Positions 9,869 to 20,811 of a stretch of 64,000 nucleotides of DNA are shown piece by piece. Location: the NCBI GenBank assembly GCA_001600095.1, contig BCIX01000003.1, positions 806,001-870,000 on the forward strand. The letters run 5' to 3'. A program made the position numbers and the translations under genes. This stretch comes from Bullera alba (lineage: Eukaryota > Basidiomycota > Tremellomycetes > Tremellales > Bulleraceae). Under the pieces are notes generated by a model. That model saw nothing but the letters and a program-made list of their open reading frames with translations, searched no databases and was not told the DNA's origin. How positions within the stretch are numbered: position 1 is the first letter of the stretch; each line of letters begins with the position of its first letter.

Positions 9869-12139
9869 CTATGCCAACAGCACCTCCCTGACCAACGACT
9901 GAACCTCCTCCCAGAATCCCTCGATTACACCCTCCTTGAAGCCATTGACGTCGTAACCGAGGGACATCCACAACTTGCCCGCAAAGGTGTACGCGAACAA
10001 CAGCAACCCGCTCTGTCGCTGTCTCGATCCGGTAGTCAAGCTCGTAAGCACGATGTCGGGGAAGGCGGCGTGGGCGTACATTCCATCGAGGTTGCCGAGC
10101 ATCGAGAGTCCCATCAGCGCCTTCTGGGAGACCTGGGGCGTAGTCGGCGTCGCCGGCTTGACTTGTGCGGGTGTCGCCTTCTCTACCTTTTCGGCGGGGC
10201 TGTCTTTTGGGTCGAGCTGGATACCGAGTCCCAAACCAACGGAAGCCGACTCGACCTTTGCCTGTTTGGCTTTCAAGGCCGCTGCGTCCTCGTCGTCGAT
10301 CTTGGCCCACTTGACGGCTCGCTCCCTTCGGATCCGGTTGGTCTCTCTGGATCGAGAGATGAGGAAGGGACTCTTGACGGCCTTGACGGTCTGTCGCTTG
10401 GTCTCCCTAGCCCGGTGCCAGAACAGCTGTTCGGTGGAGATGGTCGAAGGGAGAAGGGTCGGGAGGATGATGTTGAAGTAGCCGACCGCCAAGTGGAAGT
10501 AGGATTTCGAGTTGGTGTCCTGCACTGGGAGGAGGTTTGGGCGGAGGTTGAGCGCAGAGTAGATCAAGCTATGGCGCAATCGTCAGTCTCTTGTCGTCGA
10601 AAAGGGATTGGGAGATGGTACTCACCAAGGATCCACTTTGTTCTCGGTACATCTCGCCCAGGCCAAGTTGCACAGTGCAAACATTGCATGGGCAATGGTC
10701 ACCCCGTTCTCCTTGCACTTCTTCAGAATCCGTTTCGTCTCCTCTGGAGTGTATGGGAATGTAGGCACAACCGTCCTCCTCTCCCTCTTGGTCTTGGCTC
10801 CGGGGAAGCATTGTCCTCCGATGAGCTTAGAGTCTGACCTGGCGAGTTCCTCTTTACCGACTTTACCAGCGAGTCTGGAGCCGTTGCCCAATTTCGGCAA
10901 CCTGTCCTCGAGGGGTAGTGGGAGCGAGGGGTTCGAGGACTGGTTGACTTGTCCCAAAAGCGAATTGATCTCTTCTTGAAGTGATGAGATGGTGTGTTTT
11001 GACCCAAGCAGGATGTAAAACTCGTTCATGAAGGTGTGCAAGGCCATGCCATCACCCAGGAAATGTGTTGAGCAGAGCATCACCTCGTATTTACCCTCCG
11101 AGACGTGTTTCACACAGAGCATACCGAGTCGCTCGTTGGAAAGTGACCGTGGACCATTGAGGTATGAGTCGATCAAGTCGACGTCCTCCGTGGAAGTGGC
11201 TGGAGAAGCGGTGTACTCCCAGTTGATGGACGAGCTGGGTGTGTATGGGCTATCACCGGAGCTGGGTGTGTATGGGCTATCACCGGAGGTCACCGAAGAG
11301 GCCGGGGACGAACTCCTAGATCGGCTGTTGTGGGAGGAAAACGACGATCGAGGGGACGAAGGGGCGGATTGAACCGGGGAGAGGTAGATGAATCTGTCCT
11401 CGGCTTGCATGATTGCAGCTGAGAGGAATGCCGGCTTGGCGTACGTGAACTGGACGTCCTCGTAGCCGTTCACCAAGAGCTGCGAGGCGAGCAGCGGGTG
11501 TCGCAGGAGCTGTAGTGCCCATAGGTGCAGTATTCTGTCTCTCGTCATGAGGGCGTCTGGGGCGTCGAGCGTGTGATGGAGGTACCTACAATTATGTCAG
11601 CGGGTTCTGGGCATCTCTGCAAGCCGAAGTACTTACATGTCATTGACACCGTCGGCTCTGGAAGGGAGGAAGTAGGACAGCTCATTGTCGCTCAGCTTCC
11701 TGCTGTCCGTGGAGGAAGGCTTGACCTCCTCGTCCTCCAGCGAGAGTCGGTCGAACGAGCCCCATCGCTTCTCTCGTCCCTCTCCAAGTGGGGTGTATGG
11801 CGGAGTGATCAGTGCCGATGTAGGTCGCTTTGGGAACAAAGGTGTAGAGGTGTCGAACTTGAATTCGTTGGCCACACCACCTGGCGACATGGGAGGAGTG
11901 GGAAGAGACATGGCGGACACCGGTATGGGTGGGGGGCGGTTGGGTGTGGACAACGGGTTATTGGGTCTGGCGAGGTATATGAACGACTCTCTTCTGGCTG
12001 TCGAACAATCTGCGTTGAGATGGGTATCCTCGGGCAAACACTCGACACTGCCTTTGGAGTTATATCCGTGTCCCCAAACCTACCAACTCATCCTTTACCC
12101 CTTTGTCCGCACCCACACAGCCGGGTCCGTTCCCATCAT
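9869..12139 (-). CDS. Condensation-domain/CAT-fold acyltransferase
   Basis: The supported part is three exons: up to 11637, 11585-10624 and 10568-9869. The chloramphenicol-acetyltransferase/condensation-fold catalytic motif HxxxD appears as STHFLGDGMALHTFMNEF. The C-terminal half has the second-lobe features LNLRPNLLP and YFHLAVGYFNIILP, and the end carries a FAYTFAGKLW-type strand. Low-complexity Ser/Pro inserts interrupt both halves, including a tandem 9-residue repeat. Family members are alcohol O-acyltransferases or polyketide/lipid-associated acyltransferases; substrate unknown. The 5' end is uncertain. My best model starts at 12139, uses a short 39-nt intron, and reads into a KGSVECLPEDTHLNAD segment. 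An internal start at MSLPTPPMSPGG near 11911 is the alternative. Confidence 0.7.
11232..11285 (-). repeat. 27-bp perfect tandem duplication inside the acyltransferase
   Basis: Two identical 27-bp units (11232-11258 and 11259-11285) encode the repeated peptide GDSPYTPSS in a disordered insert. The perfect identity suggests a recent slippage event. Confidence 0.9.
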
Positions 12140-14151
12140 GTCATCAGCGACTCTCGAGGCTCGAGCCGCAGTGACTCCTAGTGTCTCGCATCGACGCGCT
12201 CGTGATCGCAGGGTAGTCGGATGGTGTTGTCATACTCGTCGGTATTCCTGGACACACTTTTTTTGTCCTCTCAAACATGACTTTCTGGCCCCATGACATC
12301 CCGCACCGCTCAGGTGGTCGTCCGAGACAGGGAGTCGACGCCCAATACTCGGGATGTCGTTGTCGCTGGCAGCCACAGACGGAAAGGCGCAGCCGGCATT
12401 ACGAACCAGTGGTCGGAATCGCAGTCGTTGTAAGCGCTGCACAGGACAGGTGGACAGAGAGACCGGGCGCAGGGCTGCGGGGTAAGCTTAGTCGGTGCTG
12501 CCGGGTGCTAGGCTAACCTTGGCTCTTCCCGCAAGGTCGTAGCGTAGGGAAGCCGGAACGCTCTCATGATGTTCGAGCGACATGTCGTACACCTCTCACC
12601 GCCCCTCAGCGACAAAGAGCTGCGAAGTAGCTGCCTGCTGTCTGTGGACGGCTGTCAGGAGCGCGGGAGGTATTGGGTTTGAGGGGTTAGTCCGTGAATA
12701 TACTCCGCACCCCACCCGAGACAATGCTTGATGACAAAATACTAATGTAATGTCTGTGCGTCCTAGACCCTGGATCGGGCGCATGAGCCGCCCGAATCCG
12801 ACGCCCTCCGACGCCACAGGACCGGCTCATCAGTCTCATCTCGGTCACCAAAGCTGTCATCAGCTGTCATCAGCTGTCATCTCGCACATGTTAACACCTG
12901 CTCCGCATGTGCGCTCGTACGACTGCCGCACACTTGCGACTGGTGGCTTTTTGCTACGTGGATCTCTCAACCGGAGTACGTGTGCCTGCACGTACCACAC
13001 TGTTCACATGTCCACCGGCGTGGGTTGGCTACTCGGCGGCTACAATTAGCTGCGAATACGTACTGATCTAGCGCCACCCAAGAGGCCAGTCTACAAATTG
13101 CTGTATCCGGACGACTTGACGCTGGATTTCGCATAATGGGCGGAGGAGGGTGTATGCAGTCCCTTGAGATCTGATACATATCACTAGGTCACTTGGCGCA
13201 GTATGTCATTGCGATCATTGTCGCACCGAGACACGAGGCAATATTGGAGCGTGTCGTCGTGTTTCGGAGTGTCGTACTCTGCAACGAGCGCAACCGAACA
13301 ATATGAACGACGAGGACGATGATCAACAGGCCATCATGAAGCGCCATGTAGGGCCATGTCGAGACGATAAGCATCCGGCTTCCGTGCCCTGCAACGGGAT
13401 CTCGGGAAACTCGGATCGGCAGAGCAGGGCAGAGCAGAAGCCATTTACGTCAGTCCGCCCTGAGTCAAAGTCGGCGGAGGAGCAGAGACGAGCAGACTGG
13501 GTCAGTCCAGGTCAGTCCTGGTCAGTGTCCTCCATCAGTGATCTCTGCCCCCGCTTCGACCAGTACAAGCCAGTACATGACCATACCCGACCTACTCGAC
13601 CTTACTCGACCCTTTCGACAGCGCCAGTTCAATGAAACGTTACGTCTCCCGCCAGTTTCGGCGTACCTGAAGTAGCCTGAGATCGTAATCGACGCCTGAG
13701 TGCCCTTTACGACCCTGGACCTCGCCAGCCGGTCCCTTTATATCAGTCTACACCGTCGTCATCCTTGCCCGATCCACACAATACGGACCAAAAACCACCT
13801 CACCTCCTTTACGTACTCTCGTTCCTGGACCGAGTCCGAGCTGCGAGCCGAAAGGGTAGCAGAGTACGCACTACATCAACTCTCACTTCCGCAGGAAAGG
13901 AATGCTGACAGTAACCGGGCAGCCTTGGTGCCGAATATAGAGTCGAGCACGGGTGTGTGGACACTGCTGTTGCTTCATAGCATTGTCATCAAGAGTCGCG
14001 TGAGCCTGCAGAGCGGCCGACACTCCTTTCACATATACCCTACTGGATCTGAATACCTTCGACCATCTGTTCTTAGCCCCCCCCGTCAAAGTCGCCCTAT
14101 CCTCCAGTTCGTCTTCACCAGCACAACCCTTCTGGACATCACAGCTTCGCC
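12140..14151. other. 2-kb gene-free region between divergent genes
   Basis: This is the longest stretch without a gene. It contains three tandem copies of a 10-mer (cagctgtcat, 12852-12880), short GTCAGTCC/GTCAGTCCTG repeats around 13500-13530, AGTACA repeats near 13560, and a pyrimidine-rich approach to the transporter start. Reading frames are short and have no splice-consistent extension. I see no tRNA or transposon. Confidence 0.5.
12852..12880. repeat. Three tandem copies of a decamer carrying CAGCTG E-boxes
   Basis: The unit cagctgtcat is repeated in direct tandem (the first copy differs by one base). Two copies contain the palindrome CAGCTG, the core site of bHLH factors. It lies midway in the 2-kb intergenic region, so the target gene is unclear. 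Confidence 0.75.
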
Positions 14152-15399
14152 ATGACCGAGTCTTCGCCCAGAGCCATCATCGGCGTGACCGCCTTCTACA
14201 TGTGCTCCGCACTGGTGATGATCATGACGTGAGTACACTTAACGAAGATCATCATGGGACTGACTCTGCTCTCAGCAACAAATGGGTCTTGAACACCTCT
14301 TCTCTGCCCCTCACATTCCTCCTGGTCCAACTGACTCTATCCTTTGTCTGCCTCACCGTACTCTCCTTCCTGCCCCCGACCCACAAGTTCCATTTCGCTC
14401 CGCCCCGGTGGAACCGCCAAACCATCGTCGCCATGGTGCCCGTGTGCACGGTAAACGTCGTCGGACTGGTCTTCAACACCTACTGTCTTCAAATCGTCGA
14501 CGCCTCATACTTCCAAGTCGCCCGTGGTCTCACCCTGCCCATGACTGTCGTCCTCCAGTCGGTGATGAACAGCGAGAAGCCTTCTACTGGAACGATCGTA
14601 TCCTGCGGCTTGGTCACCTGGGGGTTCACATACTCCTTCCTCCCTCACCCGCACTTTGCCCAATCGCCCATCATCGAAGCCGCTAGCACCGCGGCATCAA
14701 GGGGTGAAGCGCCTATGCTGGGCATGATCCTCGGCGTGTTCTCAGCGGCGATGGTGGCTATACATGCCGTTTTGATCAAATCCGCTCTGAAGTCTATTGA
14801 CAATAAGACGCTCGATCTCGCATACTGGCAAAACGTCCTCTCCGCCCTCGTCCTCGTGGTTCCAGTATTGCTCTTTGGAGAGTTCCAGGGGTTGATGGCT
14901 ATGGTTACCGGAGGTCCTGGTGCGGAGGTGTACGGTGATCTCTCGGCTTTCATCACGGGAAGTCTAGTGACTGTGAGTGTGCAACTTCCCTCAGCACGGC
15001 CCCTATCCGCCTTCATCGCTGACGACTTTCTGCTTTGTAGGGCATCGTCGGCTTCTTGATCTGTGTCGCGGGACTACTCTCCATCAAAGTCACTTCCCCC
15101 GTCACTCACATGTTCTCCTCCGCCGTCCGGTCCGTTCTGCAGACCCTCCTCGGCGCTTGGATCTTCAAAGATATCATCAATGCGTGAGTCCAGTCTCCCT
15201 CCTATCAAACTCCACACTAATCCCGTGTGATAGGAACCGAGTCATGTCGATCTTGCTCATACTCGCTGGATCATGTTTGTACACCTACCTCCGCTCGCGG
15301 TCGTTTGGCTCGACACCACCTCCGGCACCAAAAGCCAAGTTTGACGAGGAGAAGGCTATGCGAGAGGCCCTGCTCGACAAGGACGCGGAGAAGGCTTAG
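14152..15399 (+). CDS. Nucleotide-sugar / triose-phosphate translocator family membrane transporter
   Basis: Four exons (14152-14228, 14276-14972, 15041-15183, 15234-15399) give 360 residues with about ten hydrophobic helices. Landmarks are NKWVLNTSSLPLTFLLVQL in the first helices, VVGLVFNTYCLQIVDASYFQVARGLTLP mid-protein (cut here by description only at its ends), LIKSALKSIDNKTLDLAYW, and SIKVTSPVTHMFSSAVRS near the end. The 'F-Q-V-A-R-x-L-T' segment resembles GDP-fucose transporters (SLC35C type). Members exchange nucleotide sugars for nucleoside monophosphates in the Golgi membrane. The tail is charged (FDEEKAMREALLDKDAEKA). Exact substrate is inference. Confidence 0.85.
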
Positions 15400-15655
15400 A
15401 CCACGGGCTGGTTGGTGTACTGCGTTTCGTGGATCATGGACAATGAGGGGGATATCCAGCATATATAATAAAGGACTGTATCAATAACATAGGGCCACAG
15501 GCTCATCACATAGAAAGTTTGTCTAGCTGTCATCAGATGCACTAGCTTGCATGTATTATAATCATAACTTGATATCACCGTGTATAGACCCAAAGAGACT
15601 GAGCGATCGAAGCTGAGACATCGAGACAGTGGACGGAAGCGACCACAGGGCTGCA

Positions 15656-17318
15656 CTAAACGCCCAAGGCGGTGGAATCACCCGGTGCACCTCCAGTACC
15701 CCAATGTCTCCTCCAGCCGCCTATACCCAAGTCAGCATTCCTCCCCTAGCCCCTAAAACCGACTTACCCTCGCTGGCGATTGGCGCTTGCAATTGCGCCT
15801 CTTGGGGAGAATAGTTGAATCGCCCAGTGGAAGGCACATCCTCGGTCCTCTTGTGGAACAGCGCCGTGGAGCGGGGCAGGAGAATGTGATTGAAGCGGAA
15901 ATCCCAAATGGCAGCAAAAGTCTTTCTGAAAGCGATAAACGCGCAGAACGTTCCGGTAACTGCTCCGCCGACACAGTCGTACTAAGTTCGAGTCAGTAAT
16001 TGGTGCAGGGATGGGAAGGGTTTCGGTCTGACCCAATTGTGGTACTCGTCAACGGTGAGTGAAGCGGCGATGAGGGAGGCACCGAGGAGCGGAGCGATAG
16101 TCAGGATCATCTTCCAATACCTATTCAGGGTCAATAGGTCTATCACAGTATAGAAAGCGATGACTTACGCCGGTCGGTGGTCGGACATGGTCTTGAGCTG
16201 GGCATTGAAGTAGAAGAAGAGGTACTAAGCGTGGTCAGCATTGACCTGCGAAGAGGTTTAGGTCGACTAGTGACTCACGACAAAACCGCTAAGCGCAAGA
16301 GGTCAGCAATGGGCACCATGGGTAGCTCCGGGTCCAACTCACGCGAAGGCAGCGGTAGAGTGTCCAGACATCCAACTCTCCAGCGAGTCGTTGATCTGGT
16401 TGATGTCGCTGAGCGGGATTAGCAGAGACTCAGCTTACCAATGAAAAGGTGCTCACCCGGTGCAAATACTCCTGTCGTACATGATGCGCTGGAAGCCATT
16501 CCCACTGGGCGTCAGGGCAGAGACATCTGGCTTGCAGACATCTGCGACGGGTCAGAAAGATGACAGTGTGGGCGCAGAGTGGGCTTACCCAAAAAGTGAG
16601 GTCGCAGACCACCGATGAGCCATTTGTGGAAGACTTGGAACACGGCCGCCGTAACTGCGTTGAGTCAGCCTGACTGATATCTCCGTCTCCCCTCTTGAGA
16701 AGACACCGCAGATCAGTCCCGGGAAACTCACTGAGCGACTCCAGAAGGCCCATGGTCGTGTCGAGCAGGATTCCAAAGGACCTGATGCGGATCTGGAACA
16801 GCACGAAGAAGAAGAAGGGAACGAAGAAAGCTGAAGTGCGGTAGTCAGAAGTATTATCATAACACAGAGGACTGCACTTGATTACCCAAAAGAGCAGCGG
16901 CCCATATTGGGATGATATTCTTTCGGTAGGGATACGCGAACTCTGGGTAGGCCACAGACCCATCGGTGTTACTAAGGGGTCAAGCACGGGTCAGAAATGT
17001 CATCCGAAGGACAGAAATGACTCACAAGACCGGAAACGATCGACTTGGCGCGGGATCCGCTTCGTAAACTCCCAGTCCGACAGCACCCATGGCTGCCATG
17101 GTGAGCAGATCCACCCAGTGGAGTTTGAACCATGTGCCAAAGTGGAAATCGGTCATGAAACCCCTTTGACCCTGGCCCTGGTGCGACGGAGCGGTATGTG
17201 CGTAGTGGCCGTTCAAACCGTTGCCGGGGGTGCCGGAAGTGGTTGGGTCATGGCGACGACCAAAGACCGAGCGGGAGGGCTTCTCCGTCACGGGTGCAGG
17301 AAGCGTTTGGTCGTTCAT
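15656..17318 (-). CDS. PAP2-family lipid phosphate phosphatase (DPP1/LPP1-like)
   Basis: A multi-exon membrane protein. The N-terminus is soluble and His/Gly-rich (HTAPSHQGQGQRGF), then six hydrophobic segments follow. PAP2 motif 1 appears as KWLIGGLRP, motif 2 as WMSGHSTAAF, and motif 3 as SLTVDEYHNWYD split by an intron after HNW. These motifs dephosphorylate diacylglycerol pyrophosphate, phosphatidate or related lipids. Motif 3 normally reads S-R-x5-H-x3-D, but here the arginine position is leucine. The protein ends with a Gly-rich tail after a short last exon. The neighbour across a 924-bp promoter is the DAK-family kinase. Confidence 0.85.
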
Positions 17319-18242
17319 CCCAATGTCGAGCACGTTAGTATGAGTGCGGATCGAAAGAAAGAGGTAAGAGGTGAAAAACTTTCAATGTTTCAACGCGAAC
17401 GACTTTATATTGCTCGTACCCCTTTACACCAGTGCGCATGACGTAGAGTTGAGCTATAGCGTGTCAGCTACAGTCCAAGGTGGCCTCAGACTTGAAACGA
17501 CATGTCAATCAGTAAACACAAAGGCACGAACGGAATGACGTCCAGAAGTCTATATTTAGGCTGCGAGTGTGTGAGTCACTGACTGACACAGTGAGTGTTG
17601 ATTCAGCGATGATTTGTGTCTTGAGTTCCAGGTGGCCTGGCTGGTGTCACTCGTTGCAGTCCATGGGTGCTTGGTTGGTGACACTCCCTCGATACTCGAG
17701 TCTCAATGTTTGTAGCCAGGCGACTGGCAGACGTTAGCCTCTGCCACAGCTTGTTGGGCACCTCGCGGAGATGACCGACGCGTCTGACATGCTTAATTCG
17801 CGTCGCTGATAATGTAGGAGCCGATACGCCAGATGTCCTGCTTCGCTGAACATCTTCCCTCTCTGCAGCATCACAGGCATCGCAAGCTGTGAGCTACCTA
17901 CGATTCATGATCTGTAGTTGCGAGAGCTGCACGCAGCACGACAATTGCTCGTTCGCTGTTCGGGCCTGTTCACCCCATTTGCTCCGAACCGACGGACCGT
18001 CCCTTAGACGCTTTCCTCCGGAGATCAGCCCGGAGGATATGAGATGGGTATTTTGCCGCTCATTACCACCGGCGCCTTTTAGCCGACCGGCCTTGCGATA
18101 GAGTGCAGGATGGATGGCCAGCAGGCATGTGTTGGTGAACGTCAACGAGGTAGACGCTGCAGACAAAGAGCATCAGGTAGATCATTGTCACTCACTACAT
18201 TACATCCTCTGATCTCAATACACTACCACCAAACGATTCGAC
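17319..18242. other. 924-bp divergent promoter region (PAP2 phosphatase / DAK-family kinase)
   Basis: No coding frame is supported. It contains an ACGCGT hexamer at 17778-17783 and a perfect inverted repeat at 18015-18036, listed separately. Short GTGAGTCACTGACTGACACAG-like repeats occur around 17570-17600. Confidence 0.5.
18015..18036. promoter_or_regulatory. Perfect CCTCCGG/CCGGAGG inverted repeat, probable Zn2Cys6 site
   Basis: Arms CCTCCGG (18015-18021) and CCGGAGG (18030-18036) are perfect reverse complements separated by 8 bp. They lie about 205 bp upstream of the kinase ATG. CGG-N8-CCG spacing with flanking symmetry is what a homodimeric Zn2Cys6 regulator recognises. Assignment to the kinase rather than the PAP2 gene is by distance. 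Confidence 0.45.
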
Positions 18243-20444
18243 ATGACCGACAGACACGTTTTCAACGACCACACGACGCTGGTGCTGCGTTCGCTCAAGG
18301 GATTGGTGGCTTCTCACCCATACCTCTCCCTGATCCCTTCTCTCAAGGTGGTCTACCGAGCGGACCATGACCCATCCAAGGTATCCCTCATCTGCGGCGG
18401 CGGGTCCGGTCATGAGCCGGGCACAGTGGGATTCGTGGGGTCTGGCCTATTGAGCGCCAGTGCCGCTGGAGATGTGTTTGCCAGTCCTAGTGCCAAGCAG
18501 GTCTTTGGGGCAATCAAGGCCGTACCCAGTGACAAGGGAACCATCTTGATCATCACCAACTGTATGTCTCTATAAGGCTCTCTCTGCGTTGGGCTGATGG
18601 CGGTTCAGACACTGGGGACAACCTCCATTTCGGCCTAGCGCGGCTTATGGCCCAAGGCCAAGGCTTGAAGAATGTCGAGTTGGTAGTCGTGGGCGACGAT
18701 GTGTCAGTGCCAAAGTCGAGAGGAAACATGGTCGGCAGGAGATGTCTAGCGGGTATCACTCTGAGTAAGTGGAGTAGCCGCTACTCACCATCAATACCCC
18801 CGGGAAAGCTAACATCTCTTTAGTTTGCAAGATCCTTGGCGCGGGATCCGAAAAGGACATGTCGTTCCAGTCGCTCGTCGACCTCGGACGGTCTGCTTCC
18901 ACCAACACGGCCTCCATCTGCGCCGCTCTTGACCACTGCCATGTCCCAGGACGAACGGGCGATTGGCAGATCCCAGCCGGTAGGATCGAGATCGGTCTAG
19001 GACTCCACAACGAGACGGTAAGTCGGGCCTTATTCGAACAGGTGAAATGATGAGTGATGCTGAAGTCTGGGGTAGGGAGTGTTCAATATTGCTCATCCCA
19101 AGGGCGAGGATTTGATCGCTCAAATGCTAGACCTGGCCTTGAACCAGGACGACCCGGAGCGATCGTACGTCAAGTTCAAGCAGGGCGACGAGCTGGTCCT
19201 TCTCGTCAACAACCAGGGAGGAATGAGTGTCTTGGAGATGTGTGCCATTGTAGACGAGGTTCTAACTCAGTTGGGTGAGTACAGCTCAGCCCTAAACCCT
19301 CTGCCACTCTGCTTCCCGGAGGTGAATGCTGACCTGTTATAAACCCCCAGAACAACGCTCTGTGATTCCCGTACGGATCTTCAACGGCACATTCATGGGC
19401 TCGATGAACATGCCAGGTTTCTCGCTCTCCCTGACCAACTTGACAAACATCTCCGAGTCGACAAAGATCCCCGTGGAGGACTTACTAGCATTGGTGGACG
19501 CACCGCACAACACGCCCGCTTGGCCGGCCACGCAGAATATCTATCCAGTCCCGGAACACCTCGCCAAGCGAAAGAGACAAGAGCAGTTCACAGAAGTCGC
19601 CGCAGAGGAGACAAAGGTCCATGTGCAGGGACCAAAGCTGAACAGTGAGTGATCCATACTGGCACCATGGAGGATACTGACTGGAGGGCTGTAGCCTCGC
19701 CGGAGTTGATTCAAAAGTCAATGAAGCAGGCCGCGGAGGATGTCATTGCGCTCGAGCCAAAGCTGACCGAGTGGGATACAGTAAGTCCATTCACTGCGGT
19801 CTCCAGCTAGTCATCCTATGTTTTGCAGGAAGCCAGCTGACACGGCTTAGATTGTCGGCGACGGAGATTGCGGAGAGACATGTGCCAACGGCGCCAAAGC
19901 AGTCCTGGCAGCCATCAAAGAGGATCTCGGATCGGACGGTGATCTCGTCAACCTCTTCAGAGAGCTCACAGAGGTCATTGACGGTGAGTTCTCGGCACCC
20001 TTTGACCACTTTATAGATCAAACTGACTCGACCCTCGTAGAGGCTTGTGGAGGCACTCTCGGCGCCATCTTCTCGATATTCCTCGCTGGCATGACCACGG
20101 CCCTGATCGACGCTGCGGACTCTCAACCCACTGTCGACCCCGCCTTGTTTGGTAAAGTCGCCACGGAGGCTTTGGAAACTTTGAAACAGCGCACAGCGGC
20201 TCGAATCGGGCATCGAACGGTAATGGACGCTTTGATCCCCTTTGTCGAGACGCTTTCCTCGAGTGGATCGCTGGAAAAGGCAGTGGAGGCTTGTAAGCAG
20301 GGTGGGAAGGACACGGCGACGATGACTGCGAAGTTGGGTCGGGCGACCTATGTCGGAAATAGGGAGGACAAAGTCATGCCCCCTGACCCAGGAGCGATGG
20401 CGTTTGTGACGGTGGTTGAGGGTTTGGCAAAGGTGATCCAGTGA
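18243..20444 (+). CDS. Dihydroxyacetone-kinase-family ketose kinase (DhaK-DhaL fusion)
   Basis: Eight exons (18243-18561, 18609-18764, 18824-19017, 19076-19274, 19351-19644, 19695-19780, 19851-19983, 20041-20444) give 594 residues. The N-terminal DhaK domain has [20 protein letters not shown] (about residues 46-65), [14 protein letters not shown] and the substrate-histidine loop GLGLHNETG. The C-terminal DhaL domain has the Mg-binding VGDGDCGET and the nucleotide loop [10 protein letters not shown], ending in [10 protein letters not shown]. This family uses ATP to phosphorylate dihydroxyacetone, glyceraldehyde or erythrulose. The histidine loop usually reads HNEPG; here it is HNETG. Tail to tail with an RpiB-type isomerase, it could be an erythrulose kinase (inference). 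Confidence 0.93.
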
Positions 20445-20811
20445 GCAAAAGGGTACCAAGAGGTCTTCGTTTCGGGGTCCCAGTCGATATTCTCCGTAGC
20501 GTGATTGATATGCAATCGACAGTACTAGTGAGATCGCACTAGCCCTGACTAGTCTGTCACGGCGGGGCAAGGTCCTTTGCGTTCTCTTCGTATCATTCCC
20601 CACACTGCATTCAGGTATCTTACCGTAATCATTCATCCTCAATTAGCCCAATGGAGTCAGTGGAGGAGGGCTGAGTCGAGCAAGTCAGTCAAAGTGCTGT
20701 CCGGTCTGAGATCTGACCCTTCTAGTAACTCTCTAACGTCAGTAATGTCGGATTTGCCTTCACATGTTACACGTTGGTCACAGCTGCATACCGAGCATCC
20801 CGTGGCGTCCA
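20445..20811. other. 367 bp between convergent kinase and isomerase genes
   Basis: Shared 3' flank; no coding or RNA signal seen. Confidence 0.5.

Noticed and set aside
9788..10837. Long plus-strand open frame opposite the acyltransferase
   Set aside because: Antisense to a well-supported coding exon; composition is that of a shadow frame.
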